Origin: Streptomyces sp. NBC_01445 | GTDB taxonomy: Bacteria; Actinomycetota; Actinomycetes; Streptomycetales; Streptomycetaceae | Length of the DNA stretch: 64,000 nucleotides | Direction: 5' to 3' | Assembly: GCF_035918235.1 (NCBI RefSeq) | Contig: NZ_CP109485.1 | Span: 4,154,001-4,218,000, forward strand | In this document: piece after piece, positions 8,595-18,044 of the stretch | How the letters are laid out: every line of letters starts with the position of its first letter | Numbering within the stretch: the first letter of the stretch is position 1 | Notes under the pieces: model-generated | Told to the model about the DNA's origin: nothing | What the model saw: the letters and a program-made list of their open reading frames with translations, nothing else | Databases searched by the model: none | Position numbers and translations under genes: made by a program

Positions 8595-9911
8595 ATGACC
8601 GAAATCCCCGTGCACACCTCTCTCTGGCCCGCCCCCCACGCGAGCGGCCCCGTCTTCGCGACGGTCCATGTGCCGGGGTCGAAGTCGGTCACCAACCGCG
8701 CGCTCGTCCTGGCCGCGCTCGCCGCCGAGCCCGGCTGGCTGCGCCGCCCGCTGCGCTCGCGCGACACGCTCCTGATGGCGGCCGCCCTGCGCGCCATGGG
8801 CGTCGGCATCGAGGAGGGCGTGGGCCCGGACGGTTCCGGCGAGGCCTGGCGCGTCATCCCTTCGGGGCTGCGCGGCCCGGCCACGGTCGACGTGGGCAAC
8901 GCCGGTACGGTGATGCGCTTCCTGCCCCCGGTCGCGGCGCTCGCCGACGGATCGGTGCGCTTCGACGGCGACCCCCGTTCGTACGAGCGGCCGCTGAACG
9001 GCGTGATCGACGCGCTGCGCGTGCTCGGCGCCCGGATCGACGACGACAGCCGCGGCTCGCTCCCGATGACCGTGCACGGCACCGGTGCCCTCGACGGCGG
9101 CCGGGTCGAGATCGACGCGTCCTCCTCGTCACAGTTCGTCAGCGCCCTCCTGCTGTCCGCGCCGCGCTTCAACCAGGGGGTCGAGGTGCGTCACGTCGGC
9201 GGCCCGCTGCCCTCGATGCCGCACATCCGGATGACCGTCGACATGCTGCGCACGGTCGGCGCCCAGGTCGACACCCCGGAGTCCGGCGGCGAGCCGAACG
9301 TCTGGCGCGTCACCTCGGGCGCCCTGCTCGGCCGCGACCTGACGGTGGAGCCCGACCTGTCGAACGCCCAGCCGTTCCTGGCCGCGGCCCTCGTCACCGG
9401 CGGCAAGGTCACCGTCCCCGACTGGCCGGAGCGCACGACGCAGCCCGGCGACCGGCTGCGCGAGATCTTCACCCTGATGGGCGGCTCCTGCGAACTGACC
9501 GGGCAGGGCCTCGAGTTCACCGGATCCGGCGCGATCCACGGCATCGACGTGGACCTGAGCGAGGTCGGCGAGCTGACGCCCGGCATCGCGGCCGTCGCGG
9601 CCCTCGCCGACTCCCCCTCCACGCTCCGGGGCGTGGCGCACCTGCGCCTGCACGAGACGGACCGCCTGGCCGCGCTCACCAAGGAGATCAACGAGCTCGG
9701 CGGCGACGTCACCGAGACCGCCGACGGCCTGCACATCCGGCCGCGCCGCCTGCACGGCGGGATCTTCCACACGTACGACGACCACCGCATGGCCACCGCG
9801 GGCGCGATCATCGGCCTCGCCGTGCCGGGCGTGGAGATCGAGAACGTGGGGACGACCGCCAAGACCCTGCCCGACTTCCCCGACCTGTGGGCCGGGATGC
9901 TGGGGAACTGA
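8595..9911 (+). CDS. aroA: 3-phosphoshikimate 1-carboxyvinyltransferase (EPSP synthase)
   Basis: Sixth step of the shikimate pathway: transfers enolpyruvyl from PEP to shikimate 3-phosphate in the cytoplasm. The 438-aa length is normal. Visible motifs are [16 protein letters not shown] near the N-terminus (substrate-binding Lys, Ser and Arg), [11 protein letters not shown] near residues 96-106, [13 protein letters not shown], and the closing [14 protein letters not shown]. The glyphosate-loop segment reads NAGTVMRF instead of the enterobacterial NAGTAMRP. Only 16 bases separate it from rsgA, which starts on the same strand, so they form an operon. Confidence 0.97.
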   Translation: MTEIPVHTSLWPAPHASGPVFATVHVPGSKSVTNRALVLAALAAEPGWLRRPLRSRDTLLMAAALRAMGVGIEEGVGPDGSGEAWRVIPSGLRGPATVDVGNAGTVMRFLPPVAALADGSVRFDGDPRSYERPLNGVIDALRVLGARIDDDSRGSLPMTVHGTGALDGGRVEIDASSSSQFVSALLLSAPRFNQGVEVRHVGGPLPSMPHIRMTVDMLRTVGAQVDTPESGGEPNVWRVTSGALLGRDLTVEPDLSNAQPFLAAALVTGGKVTVPDWPERTTQPGDRLREIFTLMGGSCELTGQGLEFTGSGAIHGIDVDLSEVGELTPGIAAVAALADSPSTLRGVAHLRLHETDRLAALTKEINELGGDVTETADGLHIRPRRLHGGIFHTYDDHRMATAGAIIGLAVPGVEIENVGTTAKTLPDFPDLWAGMLGN

Positions 9912-9927
9912 CGGGCGGATCGAGATC

Positions 9928-10938
9928 ATGCGCCGCTACGGCAAGAACCCCGACGAGGACGACATCCGCGTCCGCCCCAACCGCAAGGGCAACCGCCCGC
10001 GCACGAACATCCGCCCGAAGCACGAGGACGCCGCTGACGGCATGGTCCTGACCGTGGACCGGGGCCGCCTCACCGTCCTCATCGACGACATCCCCGTCAC
10101 CGCGATGAAGGCCCGCGAGCTGGGCCGCAAGGCGGCCGTGGTCGGCGACCAGGTCTCCGTCGTCGGGGATCTGTCCGGCAAGAAGGACACCCTCGCCCGC
10201 ATCGTCCGCATCGGGGAGCGCACCTCCGTCCTGCGCCGCACGGCCGACGACGACGACCCGTACGAGCGCGTGGTCGTCGCCAACGCGGACCAGCTCGCCA
10301 TAGTCACCGCTCTCGCGGACCCCGAGCCGCGCCCCCGCATGATCGACCGCTGCCTCGTCGCCGCGTACGACAGCGGCCTCGACCCGCTCCTCGTGCTTAC
10401 CAAGTCGGACCTCGACCCGCCGGACAAGCTCCTGGAGATGTACGGGGCGTTGGGCGTCCCCTACGTCGTCACCAGCCGGGACGAGCTGGAGAGCGGGGCG
10501 GCGGTCGCCCGGGTGCGCGAGCAGCTCGACGGCAAGATCACCGTGTTCGTCGGCCACTCCGGCGTCGGCAAGACGACGCTGGTGAACGCGTTGGTGCCGA
10601 AGGGCAGCCGGCGTACGACGGGCCATGTCAACGCGGTCACGGGCCGCGGCCGGCACACCACGACGTCCGCGCTCGCGCTGCCGCTGCCCGACGACAGCGG
10701 CTGGGTGATCGACACCCCGGGCGTGCGCTCCTTCGGTCTGCACTATGTCGACCCGTCCCGCGTCATCCACGCCTTCCCCGACCTGGAGCCGGGCACGGAG
10801 AACTGTCCGCGCGCGTGCAGCCACGACGAGCCGGACTGCGCGCTCGACGAGTGGGTCGCTCAGGGACATGCCGATCCCGCGCGTCTGTACTCACTGCGGC
10901 GGCTGCTCGCCACGAGGGAGCGACGCGAGGGCGACTGA
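9928..10938 (+). CDS. rsgA: Ribosome small-subunit-dependent GTPase A
   Basis: A late 30S ribosome-assembly GTPase, 336 aa. It is circularly permuted: the N-terminal OB-fold comes first, then G4 (LTKSDLD) precedes G1 (GHSGVGKTTLVNAL, about residues 209-222) and G3 (DTPGVRSFG). A C-terminal zinc-binding segment follows with ENCPRACSHDEPDCAL. The N-terminus is basic (RRYGKNPDEDDIRVRPNRKG), as expected for rRNA contact. It follows aroA by 16 bases. Confidence 0.96.
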   Translation: MRRYGKNPDEDDIRVRPNRKGNRPRTNIRPKHEDAADGMVLTVDRGRLTVLIDDIPVTAMKARELGRKAAVVGDQVSVVGDLSGKKDTLARIVRIGERTSVLRRTADDDDPYERVVVANADQLAIVTALADPEPRPRMIDRCLVAAYDSGLDPLLVLTKSDLDPPDKLLEMYGALGVPYVVTSRDELESGAAVARVREQLDGKITVFVGHSGVGKTTLVNALVPKGSRRTTGHVNAVTGRGRHTTTSALALPLPDDSGWVIDTPGVRSFGLHYVDPSRVIHAFPDLEPGTENCPRACSHDEPDCALDEWVAQGHADPARLYSLRRLLATRERREGD

Positions 10939-11054
10939 CCTCAGCGTTGTTTGCGACCGCCCCGCGACGGTAAGTGCATACTCGCACCAAGCCGGACGCA
11001 AGATCGAAAGCGTACGAAGCGGTCACGGAAGTCGAAGATGCTGGAGGCAAGCAC

Positions 11055-11378
11055 ATGGCGTGGCTGCTGGTCATCGTGGCGGGGATTCTCGAGACCGGCT
11101 TCGCGGTCTGCCTGAAGCTCTCGCACGGCTTCACCCGGCTCTGGCCGACGATCGCGTTCTCGTGCTTCGCCCTCGGCAGCTTCGGCCTCCTCACGCTCGC
11201 GCTGCGCAAGCTCGACGTGGGTCCCGCGTACGCGGTGTGGACGGGCATCGGCGCGGCGGGCACCGCGATCTACGGCATGGTCTTCCTCGACGACCTGGTC
11301 TCCACCCTCAAGCTCGTCTCGATCTCGTTCGTGATCGTCGGTGTGATCGGGCTTCAGCTGTCGGGCTCGGCGCACTGA
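11055..11378 (+). CDS. SMR-family transporter, Gdx/SugE-like
   Basis: A 107-residue small multidrug-resistance protein with four transmembrane helices. It carries the essential Glu in helix 1 (GILETG, E13), LKLSHGFTRL, and the PAYAVWTGIGAAG signature. The LK-x-SHGF-RL pattern is more typical of the Gdx (guanidinium exporter, formerly SugE) branch than of quaternary-ammonium exporters; this is inferred from motifs. The ATG at 11055 follows ctggagg. The 116-bp upstream region contains no guanidine riboswitch that I can recognise. The next gene is convergent. Confidence 0.85.
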   Translation: MAWLLVIVAGILETGFAVCLKLSHGFTRLWPTIAFSCFALGSFGLLTLALRKLDVGPAYAVWTGIGAAGTAIYGMVFLDDLVSTLKLVSISFVIVGVIGLQLSGSAH

Positions 11379-11388
11379 GCCGCCACGC

Positions 11389-13428
11389 TCACACGACGTC
11401 CCGTACGCGCGGGAAGTGGCAGGCAGCGCTCTGCTTCCCGGCCACCGGGCTCGCGGGCACCTCGCGCTCGCAGCGTTCCCTGTCGGCCCCGGGCAGGTCC
11501 GCGTAGACGGGGCAGCGCGCCCGGAAACGGCATCCTTCGTAGCGCCGCGTCGGGCTCGGCGGATCCCCGGCGAGCAGGATCCGGTCCCGCTGCCGTACCC
11601 GCTCCCGCTCGGGGTCGGGCAGCGGCACCGCGGACAACAGTGCCTGGGTGTAGGGGTGCAGAGGCCCCTCGAAGACGTCGGCCACGGGCCCGGACTCGAC
11701 GGTCCGCCCCAGGTACACGACGCTCACACGGTCCGCGATGTGCCGCACGACGGACAGGTCGTGCGAGACGAAGAGATAGGCGAGGCCGAGTTCCGCCTTG
11801 AGCCGCTGGAGCAGGTTGAGGACGCCCGCCTGTACGGAGACGTCGAGAGCGGAGACGGGTTCGTCCAGGACGAGCAGCTCCGGCTCGACGGACAGAGCCC
11901 GCGCGATCCCGACGCGCTGCCGCTGGCCGCCGGAGAACTCGTGCGGAAAGCGCTCAGCGTCGGCGGGGTCGAGGCCGACCTGTTCCAGGAGTACGGGGAT
12001 CCGGCGCGCGATCGCCGCCCGGTCCGCGCCCTGGGCGCGCAGCGGCTCGGTGATGATGTCGCCGACCGGCATCCGGGGATCCAGGGAGGCCATCGGGTCC
12101 TGGAACACGATCTGCACGCGCCGCCGCAACGCCGCCCGCCCCGCCTTCCCGAGCCCGCCCACGGACTGCCCGAACAGCTCGACGTCCCCGGCCTCGGGCC
12201 GTGCCAGTTCGAGGAGTTCGAAGAGGGTGGTGGACTTCCCCGACCCGGACTCGCCGACGAGCGCGAGGGTCTCTCCGCCGCGGATGTCGAGGTCCACCCC
12301 GTCGACGGCGTAGACGCTCCCGACCCGCCGCCTGAAGGCGCTCCCCTTGAACACGGGAAACGTCCTGGCAAGCCCACGCACCTTCAACACGGGCTCCGCC
12401 GGGGGGCGTTCACCGCGTTCGGGGATCCCGGGCACGGGGAAGACGTCCTGCGGGGCGAGTCCACGAACCTCATCGGCGCGCACACAGGCGGCAAGGTGAG
12501 GCGCCGCCGCACCCGCAACGGCCCGCAACGGAGGCACCTCGCTCAGACACGCCTCCACCGCCAAGGGGCACCTGGGCGCGAACGCGCACCTCCCGCCCAA
12601 CTCTCCGCCCCCCGGCGGAGCCCCCGGCACGGGTACCAGCACGTCCGCCGCCCCGTCGAGCCGCGGCACCGCCCCCATCAGCCCCAGCGTGTAGGGCATC
12701 CGGGCCTCCCGGAACACGTCGTCCACGGGCCCGCTCTCGACCACACGGCCGGCGTACATCACCGTCACCCGGTCGGCCATCCCCGCGATGACCCCCAGGT
12801 CATGGCTGACCAGCACGACGGCCGCACCCGTCTCCCGCTGAGCCGTCCGCAGTACGTCGAGCACCTGGGCCTGGATCGTCACGTCGAGCGCCGTCGTCGG
12901 CTCGTCGGCCACGATGACGTCGGGGTCGTTGGCCATGGCCATCGCGATCATGGCCCGCTGGCGCATGCCCCCGGAGAACTCGTGCGGGAAGGCGTCGGCG
13001 CGCGCGGCCGGTTCCGGGATCCCTACGAGGTCGAGCAGCTCAACGGCGCGTGCCCGCGCCGCTCGTCCGGACACTTTCTGGTGGGCCCGCACGGCCTCGG
13101 CTATCTGGTCCCCGATCCGGTACACGGGCGTGAAGGCCGACAGGGGGTCCTGGAACACCATCCCGATCCGGCTGCCGCGCACCCGTGAGAGATCCCGGTC
13201 GGACGCGCCGACCAGCTCCTGCCCGTCGAGCCGCACCGATCCGCGGACGGCGGCGCCGGCGGGCAGCAGGCCGAGGAGGGCCAGCGCGGTCGCGGACTTG
13301 CCCGACCCCGACTCGCCCACCAGGCCGAGGACCTCTCCCCGCTCCAGCGCCAGGTCCACGCCGCGTACTGCGGGCTTCCCGTCGAAGTCGACCTGGAGCC
13401 CGGACACCTCAAGCAGCACGGCGCACAC
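11389..13428 (-). CDS. Peptide-type ABC transporter, fused double ATP-binding protein
   Basis: Energises import of oligopeptides or a related substrate. This single 679-aa chain carries two complete nucleotide-binding domains that are separate proteins (DppD and DppF) in many bacteria. Domain 1 has GESGSGKSATAL and a signature FSGGMRQR with Walker B VIVADEP; domain 2 has GESGSGKSTTLF, FSGGQRQR and LLVLDEP. Each ends with a Cys-rich oligopeptide-transporter tail (RCAFAPRCPLAVEAC; CRFRARCPVY). The GTG at 13428 lies within the end of the upstream permease gene (20-base overlap) after a gaggaaggg ribosome site. Last gene of the dppB-C-DF-like operon. Confidence 0.92.
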   Translation of the reverse strand: MCAVLLEVSGLQVDFDGKPAVRGVDLALERGEVLGLVGESGSGKSATALALLGLLPAGAAVRGSVRLDGQELVGASDRDLSRVRGSRIGMVFQDPLSAFTPVYRIGDQIAEAVRAHQKVSGRAARARAVELLDLVGIPEPAARADAFPHEFSGGMRQRAMIAMAMANDPDVIVADEPTTALDVTIQAQVLDVLRTAQRETGAAVVLVSHDLGVIAGMADRVTVMYAGRVVESGPVDDVFREARMPYTLGLMGAVPRLDGAADVLVPVPGAPPGGGELGGRCAFAPRCPLAVEACLSEVPPLRAVAGAAAPHLAACVRADEVRGLAPQDVFPVPGIPERGERPPAEPVLKVRGLARTFPVFKGSAFRRRVGSVYAVDGVDLDIRGGETLALVGESGSGKSTTLFELLELARPEAGDVELFGQSVGGLGKAGRAALRRRVQIVFQDPMASLDPRMPVGDIITEPLRAQGADRAAIARRIPVLLEQVGLDPADAERFPHEFSGGQRQRVGIARALSVEPELLVLDEPVSALDVSVQAGVLNLLQRLKAELGLAYLFVSHDLSVVRHIADRVSVVYLGRTVESGPVADVFEGPLHPYTQALLSAVPLPDPERERVRQRDRILLAGDPPSPTRRYEGCRFRARCPVYADLPGADRERCEREVPASPVAGKQSAACHFPRVRDVV

Positions 13429-14335
13429 CCTTCCTCGTGGCGGCCGCGCTCGTCGGATCGAACGCGTCGCGCAGCCCGTCCCCCACCAGGTTCACCGCGA
13501 GCACGAAGACGATGAGGAGCCCGGCGGGGAAGAAGAACATCCAGGGGTAGGTGATGGCCGCGCCCGTCGACGAGGCGATCAGGGTCCCCAACGAGACGTC
13601 GGGCGCCTGCACGCCGAACCCGAAGTACGACAGCGCCGTCTCGCTCATCACCGCGCCGCCGACCGCGATCGTGGCGTCGATGATCAGGAAGGACGCCACG
13701 TTGGGCAGGACGTGCCGCCAGATGATCCGGAAGGGTCCGACGCCCATGTAGCGGGCGGCGCGCACGAATTCGCGTTCCTTGAGGGACACGGTCATCGAGC
13801 GCACCACCCGCGCGGTGATCATCCAGCCGAAGACGGCCAGCAGTCCCACGAACGCGAACCAGCCGCCACCCCGCAGCCGCGGCGAGACGATCGCGATGAT
13901 GAGGAACGAGGGGAAGACGAGGAGCAGGTCGACGACGAACATGAGCGCCCGGTCCGCCCAGCCGCCGAAGTACCCGGCGCACGCGCCGACCAGCGCCGCG
14001 AGCCCGGTCGAGAACAGGGCCACCAGAACCCCGATCACCAGGGACTTCTGGAGCCCGCGCACGGTCTGCGCGAAGACGTCCTGACCGATGCGGTTGGTGC
14101 CCCACCAGTGGTCGGCCGACGGGCCCTCGCGCAGCGCCGTGTAGTCGACCTTGCTGTACGTCCACTCGGCGAGGTACGGGCCGAGCACGGCGAGGGCGAC
14201 GAGCAGCAGCAGGACCGTCGCCCCGGCGAGGGCGCCGCGGTGGCTCAGGAAGCGGCGTGCGACGACGCCGGCCCGGCCCCGGGGGGGTACGGCCGGGAGC
14301 ACCGGGTCGAGCACGGCGCTGGCGGTGGTGGTCAT
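13409..14335 (-). CDS. Peptide-type ABC transporter permease (DppC-like)
   Basis: A 308-residue inner-membrane permease with six predicted helices. The N-terminal cytoplasmic segment is followed by a first helix (about residues 38-55), a soluble loop containing HWWGTNRIGQDVFAQT (the family's GTDxxGRD-like segment), and the EAA cytoplasmic loop (REFVRAARYMGVGPFRIIWR) that docks to the ATPase. It lies between DppB-like (21-base gap) and the fused ATPase gene (overlap). Confidence 0.93.
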   Translation of the reverse strand: MTTTASAVLDPVLPAVPPRGRAGVVARRFLSHRGALAGATVLLLLVALAVLGPYLAEWTYSKVDYTALREGPSADHWWGTNRIGQDVFAQTVRGLQKSLVIGVLVALFSTGLAALVGACAGYFGGWADRALMFVVDLLLVFPSFLIIAIVSPRLRGGGWFAFVGLLAVFGWMITARVVRSMTVSLKEREFVRAARYMGVGPFRIIWRHVLPNVASFLIIDATIAVGGAVMSETALSYFGFGVQAPDVSLGTLIASSTGAAITYPWMFFFPAGLLIVFVLAVNLVGDGLRDAFDPTSAAATRKGVRRAA

Positions 14336-14356
14336 GGCAGGGGACGTCCTCGGGCG

Positions 14357-15340
14357 TCAGGCGCGCCGGACGCGCGGGTCGAGTGCGGCGTGCAGGGCGT
14401 CGGCGAGGAAGCCGGACAGCAGCACGACCACGGCAGCGAACACATTGACGGCGACGACGGAGTTGACGTCGTTCTTGCCGATGGAGGAGACGAACCACTC
14501 GCCCATGCCGTGCCAGCCGAAGATCGTCTCGGTGAAGGTGGCGCCCGTGAACAGAGCGAGGAAGCCGTAGCTGAAGAACGTGGACATGGGGATGAGGGCC
14601 GTACGCAGTCCGTGCCGCAGCAGCACCGTGCGCCGGGTCAGCCCCTTCGCCTGGGCCGTGCGCAGATAGTCGGCGCCGAGCACGTCGAGCATGGCGGAGC
14701 GCTGGTAGCGGCTGTACCCGGCGACGGCGCCGAGGGCGATGGAGATCGTCGGCAGCAGCAGGTGCACCGAGCGGTCCTTCAGGACGGCCCAGAAGCCGTT
14801 GTCGACACCCGGGCTCTTCTCGCCCGTGAACTGGATGAGCTCGGTCCCGGTTTGCTGGTTGAACCAGATGGCGCCGATCTTGAGCAGTACGGCCAGCAGG
14901 AAGACCGGGGTCGAGAGCAGCGCGAACGACGCGAGGGTCAGCGCCCGGTCGGACAGCCGGTACTGGCGCACCGCCGTCCACGCCCCGGCGATCACCCCGA
15001 CCACCGTGCCGGCGATCGTGCCGAGCAGCAGCAGGCGCAGGCTCACCCCGATCCGCCGGCCGAACTCGGCGGCGACGGACGACCCGTCGATGGTCTGCCC
15101 GAGATCGCCGCGCACGGCGTGCCCGGCCCAGGCCAGGAATCGTTCGGCGAGCGGCTTGTGGTCGTTGACGCCCATCGCGGTGAGGTGGTGGTCGACCGCC
15201 GAGGGCGACAGGGGCGGCTGGCGGCCCTCGTAGTAGGCGCGCGGGTCGAGCGCGAGCGAGGCGATCAGGTAGGAGAGGCAGACGGCGACGAGCAGCAGGA
15301 CCACGTAGTAGCCGAGCCGCTTGGCCAGATATGCCGACAC
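14357..15340 (-). CDS. Peptide-type ABC transporter permease (DppB-like)
   Basis: First gene of the operon: a 327-residue permease beginning VSAYLAKRLGYYVVLLLVAV, the usual amphipathic-then-transmembrane start of this family. The periplasmic loop contains DHHLTAMGVNDHKPLAERF and the EAA loop reads VLGADYLRTAQAKGLTRR. The GTG at 15340 is chosen; the frame remains open to 15388, but the extra residues do not look like the family's N-terminus. It is divergent from the binding-protein gene. Confidence 0.9.
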   Translation of the reverse strand: MSAYLAKRLGYYVVLLLVAVCLSYLIASLALDPRAYYEGRQPPLSPSAVDHHLTAMGVNDHKPLAERFLAWAGHAVRGDLGQTIDGSSVAAEFGRRIGVSLRLLLLGTIAGTVVGVIAGAWTAVRQYRLSDRALTLASFALLSTPVFLLAVLLKIGAIWFNQQTGTELIQFTGEKSPGVDNGFWAVLKDRSVHLLLPTISIALGAVAGYSRYQRSAMLDVLGADYLRTAQAKGLTRRTVLLRHGLRTALIPMSTFFSYGFLALFTGATFTETIFGWHGMGEWFVSSIGKNDVNSVVAVNVFAAVVVLLSGFLADALHAALDPRVRRA

Positions 15341-15417
15341 CGTTCCTGCCCTCACTGCGGATTGCGCCGAACTCTCGCTGAAACACACCTGATGACGACC
15401 GGGGACCGTGCCCGGAT

Positions 15418-15445
15418 CCCCTCATCGGCTGTCATCGATGAGGGG
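15418..15445. promoter_or_regulatory. Inverted repeat in the divergent promoter region of the peptide ABC genes
   Basis: Perfect 10-base arms cccctcatcg (15418-15427) and cgatgagggg (15436-15445) with an 8-base loop lie in the 264-bp gap between the DppB-like gene (minus) and the binding-protein gene (plus). The geometry suits a dimeric repressor operator acting on both directions. No regulator gene is adjacent; the nearest is a TetR gene beyond the binding-protein gene. Confidence 0.45.
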
Positions 15446-15604
15446 TCATCAGTTTTCAACTCCAGCATGATCGCGGGTTGTTGCTGCTTTGTGAAGAGCG
15501 CATGTCAAGGTCGCCGCACTCTTCCGCCGTCAACTCCCGCGGGTCTACGGTCTCGGCTGACATGCGGCCGCTCCGCCGCCGCAGCCCGGACCGGAGGAAG
15601 ACCC

Positions 15605-17290
15605 ATGCGCAGATCCACCCTCACCGCCGTCGCCGCAGCCCTGTCGGCCACTCTGGTGCTGGCGGGCTGCGGGTCGTCCGACGACGACAAGCCGGTACGG
15701 AAAGAGGCCGCGCCGGCGGTGGACGGTCAGGACATCAACGCGCATCCGGTGAGCGATCTCCGGCAGGGCGGGGCGCTGAAGATGGGCCTGTCGACGTGGC
15801 CCGCGAACTTCAACTGGAACACCCCCGACGGCTTCCAAGGGGACGCCACGGAGGTGGACGCGGCGCTGCTGCCCGACCTGTTCGACAACGACGCCAAGGG
15901 CGCCCAGCACGTCAACCCGAACTTCCTGGTCTCGGCGAAGGTCGTCTCCACCGACCCGCAGGTCGTGGAGTACGAGCTGAACCCGAAGGCCAAGTGGTCC
16001 GACGGAAAGCCGCTGAGCTGGAAGGACTTCGCCGCTCAGTGGAAGGCCCTCAACAACACGGACAAGGACTACGAGGCGGCCGTCACCGACGGCTACGAGC
16101 AGATATCCAAGGTCGAGCAGGGCAAGGACGCGCACGGCGTCCGGATCACCTTCGACAAGCCGTACGCCGAGTGGCAGAACCTCTTCGACCCTGTGTACCC
16201 GGCGGCGTACATCGACACCCCGGAGAAGTTCAACAAGGGCTGGACGCAGAAGCTCCCGGTCACCGCGAACGCCTTCAAGATCAAGAACATCGACAGGACA
16301 GCCCAGACGATCACCATCGTGCCGGACCCGGCCTGGTGGGGTCCCAAGCCCAAGCTGGACTCCGTCGTCTATCGGATCGTCGACTTCACCGCGACCACCG
16401 AGGCGTATCTCAACAAGGAGATCGACGCCGCCACCGCGCTGCTGCCCGAGGACTACAAGCGCCTGGTGAAGTCGGCCGGCACGGACATCCGGCGCGGCGC
16501 GCGCTGGGACGAGGTGCACATCGCGCTCAACGGCGCGCACGGCCCGCTGAAGGACGTCCGCGTGCGCCAGGCGCTCGGCAACGCGATCGACCGCAAGGGC
16601 ATCAACGCAGCCTTCAGCAAGGACCTCTCCTTCGAGCTGAAGCCGCTCGACAACCACTTGTTCATGCCCAACCAGGAGGGCTACCAGAACAACTCGGGCG
16701 AGTACGGCACGTACGACCCCGAGAGGGCGAACAAGCTGCTCGACGAGGCCGGCTGGAAGTCGGCCGGTGAGGGCAAGACGCGCACCAAGGGCGGCAAGGA
16801 CCTCACGCTCGAGTACACGCTGAGCGCGGGCAGTTCGTCGGCCCAGGTCGACCAGGCGGAGCTGGTGCAGCAGCAGCTGGCGGCCGTCGGCATCAAGGTC
16901 ACGCTGAAGAAGGTCCCGGCCAACGACTACTTCACGAAGTTCGTGAACACCGGCAACTTCGACCTGACGAGCTTCCGCAACGTCGACGCCGTCTTCAAGA
17001 GCGTCGTCGTCCCGACCTTCGTCCAGCCGCAGGGCAAGAACCTCTTCCAGAACTACGGCTCCATCGGCTCCCCGAAGATCGACGGTCTGCTGAAGGAGGC
17101 CCAGCGGACCACGGACACCACCGAGGCGAACAAGCTCTACAACGAGGCCGACAAGGAGCTGTGGAAGCTCGGCCACTCCATCGAGCTGTACCAGCGGCCG
17201 CAGATCGTCGCGGTCCGCTCCGGCCTCGCGAACTACGGCGCCGAAGGCCTCGCCAGCAGCGACTACACGAAGATCGGCTGGCTCAAGTAG
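15605..17290 (+). CDS. Peptide-type ABC transporter substrate-binding lipoprotein (family 5)
   Basis: A 561-residue extracytoplasmic solute-binding protein. The ATG at 15605 starts a lipoprotein signal (MRRSTLTAVAAALSATLVLAGC, lipobox LAGC with lipidated Cys22), preceded by ccggaggaag. The mature part has the SBP_bac_5 pattern: LPDLFDND, YELNPKAKWSDGKPLSWKDF, DVRVRQALGNAIDR, YDPERANKLLDEAGWK and a C-terminal LYQRPQIVAVR. Typical substrates of the family are oligopeptides, but nickel, opines and sugars also occur, so the ligand is unknown. It is divergent from its permease and ATPase genes. Its frame is open far upstream, but those codons only mirror the antisense operon. Confidence 0.93.
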   Translation: MRRSTLTAVAAALSATLVLAGCGSSDDDKPVRKEAAPAVDGQDINAHPVSDLRQGGALKMGLSTWPANFNWNTPDGFQGDATEVDAALLPDLFDNDAKGAQHVNPNFLVSAKVVSTDPQVVEYELNPKAKWSDGKPLSWKDFAAQWKALNNTDKDYEAAVTDGYEQISKVEQGKDAHGVRITFDKPYAEWQNLFDPVYPAAYIDTPEKFNKGWTQKLPVTANAFKIKNIDRTAQTITIVPDPAWWGPKPKLDSVVYRIVDFTATTEAYLNKEIDAATALLPEDYKRLVKSAGTDIRRGARWDEVHIALNGAHGPLKDVRVRQALGNAIDRKGINAAFSKDLSFELKPLDNHLFMPNQEGYQNNSGEYGTYDPERANKLLDEAGWKSAGEGKTRTKGGKDLTLEYTLSAGSSSAQVDQAELVQQQLAAVGIKVTLKKVPANDYFTKFVNTGNFDLTSFRNVDAVFKSVVVPTFVQPQGKNLFQNYGSIGSPKIDGLLKEAQRTTDTTEANKLYNEADKELWKLGHSIELYQRPQIVAVRSGLANYGAEGLASSDYTKIGWLK

Positions 17291-17308
17291 CTCACCGGGT
17301 ACGTCACT

Positions 17309-17911
17309 TCAGGCGGTGGCGTCCCGGCGCCGGTGCGGCAGCGCCTCCCTCAGGAGGCGCCCCACCCCACCGTCGCCCGGCGGGGCGAGCAGACAGGACA
17401 GGGCGAGCCGGACGGCCAGTTCGCAGTCGCGGGCCAGCTGGTCCGCCTCCACCCGCGGCCGCCCCGTCGAACGGAGCGCGGCCGCGGCCCGCTCGCGGAC
17501 CAGCTTCACCAGGTCGCCGGGACCGGGGAGCGGCCCGTCGGCCCGGCGCTGCGCGGGCACGGTGGACGACGAGGGCACCCCGGCGAGCGCCGGGGCCGGC
17601 AGTCGCTCGCCCCAGCAGCCGGTGAGCACGGCCCGTACGAGCGCGCTGGAGCCCGCCGCGGTGACGGTCCACTCGGCGACGGCCTCGATCCCGGCCTCCT
17701 TCAGGGCCCGGTCGACGCCCGCCAGATAGGCGTCGGCCTCGCGTCGGACCAGGGCGCGCGCGAGCCCGTCCTTGCTGCCGAACTCGTTGTAGAGGGTCTG
17801 CCGGGACACCCCGGCGACGGCCGCCACGTCGATCATCCGCACCAGAGGCCAGGGGCGCCCGGCCAGCGCCGTACCGGCCGCGTCCAGCAAGGACTCCCGC
17901 GCTGTGGGCAT
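17309..17911 (-). CDS. TetR-family transcriptional regulator
   Basis: A 200-residue repressor-type protein with an N-terminal DNA-binding domain (about residues 5-50, helix-turn-helix near VAAVAGVSRQTLYNEFGSKDG) and a variable C-terminal ligand/dimer domain. The ATG at 17911 (MPTARESLLDAAG) has a good ribosome site gggagg 5 bases upstream; the frame is open to a TTG at 17941. It converges with the binding-protein gene and diverges from hisN. A TTGAC/GTCAA inverted repeat at 17951-17975 in its upstream region is a candidate autoregulatory operator. The effector is unknown. Confidence 0.9.
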   Translation of the reverse strand: MPTARESLLDAAGTALAGRPWPLVRMIDVAAVAGVSRQTLYNEFGSKDGLARALVRREADAYLAGVDRALKEAGIEAVAEWTVTAAGSSALVRAVLTGCWGERLPAPALAGVPSSSTVPAQRRADGPLPGPGDLVKLVRERAAAALRSTGRPRVEADQLARDCELAVRLALSCLLAPPGDGGVGRLLREALPHRRRDATA

Positions 17912-17950
17912 CGTCGCCTCCCCCACGCCGTAGCGGCTCAATCGCCAGGG

Positions 17951-17975
17951 TTGACGCGCCCGCGTGCCCTGTCAA
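17951..17975. promoter_or_regulatory. Candidate TetR operator between tetR-type gene and hisN
   Basis: Inverted half-sites TTGAC (17951-17955) and GTCAA (17971-17975) are separated by 15 bases, i.e. about two helical turns centre to centre, in the 133-bp divergent region. This is an inference from symmetry and position only. Confidence 0.3.
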
Positions 17976-18044
17976 TAGCCCTCGCGGACCGCCGGGCCCG
18001 GCGCCCTGTGGCCCCGGACCGACCTCGATCGATACTGTTCATCC

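Noticed and set aside
10939..11054. A guanidine riboswitch upstream of the Gdx-like SMR gene
   Set aside because: I looked for the paired ACGR-loop hairpins of guanidine-II and the conserved cores of guanidine-I and -III; isolated short matches exist but no convincing stem set.
12914..17290. A 1458-codon plus-strand open frame
   Set aside because: Only the part from 15605 is a gene (binding lipoprotein). The rest is the antisense of the ABC ATPase and permease genes kept open by high G+C, with Arg/Gly/Pro-rich, motif-free translation.
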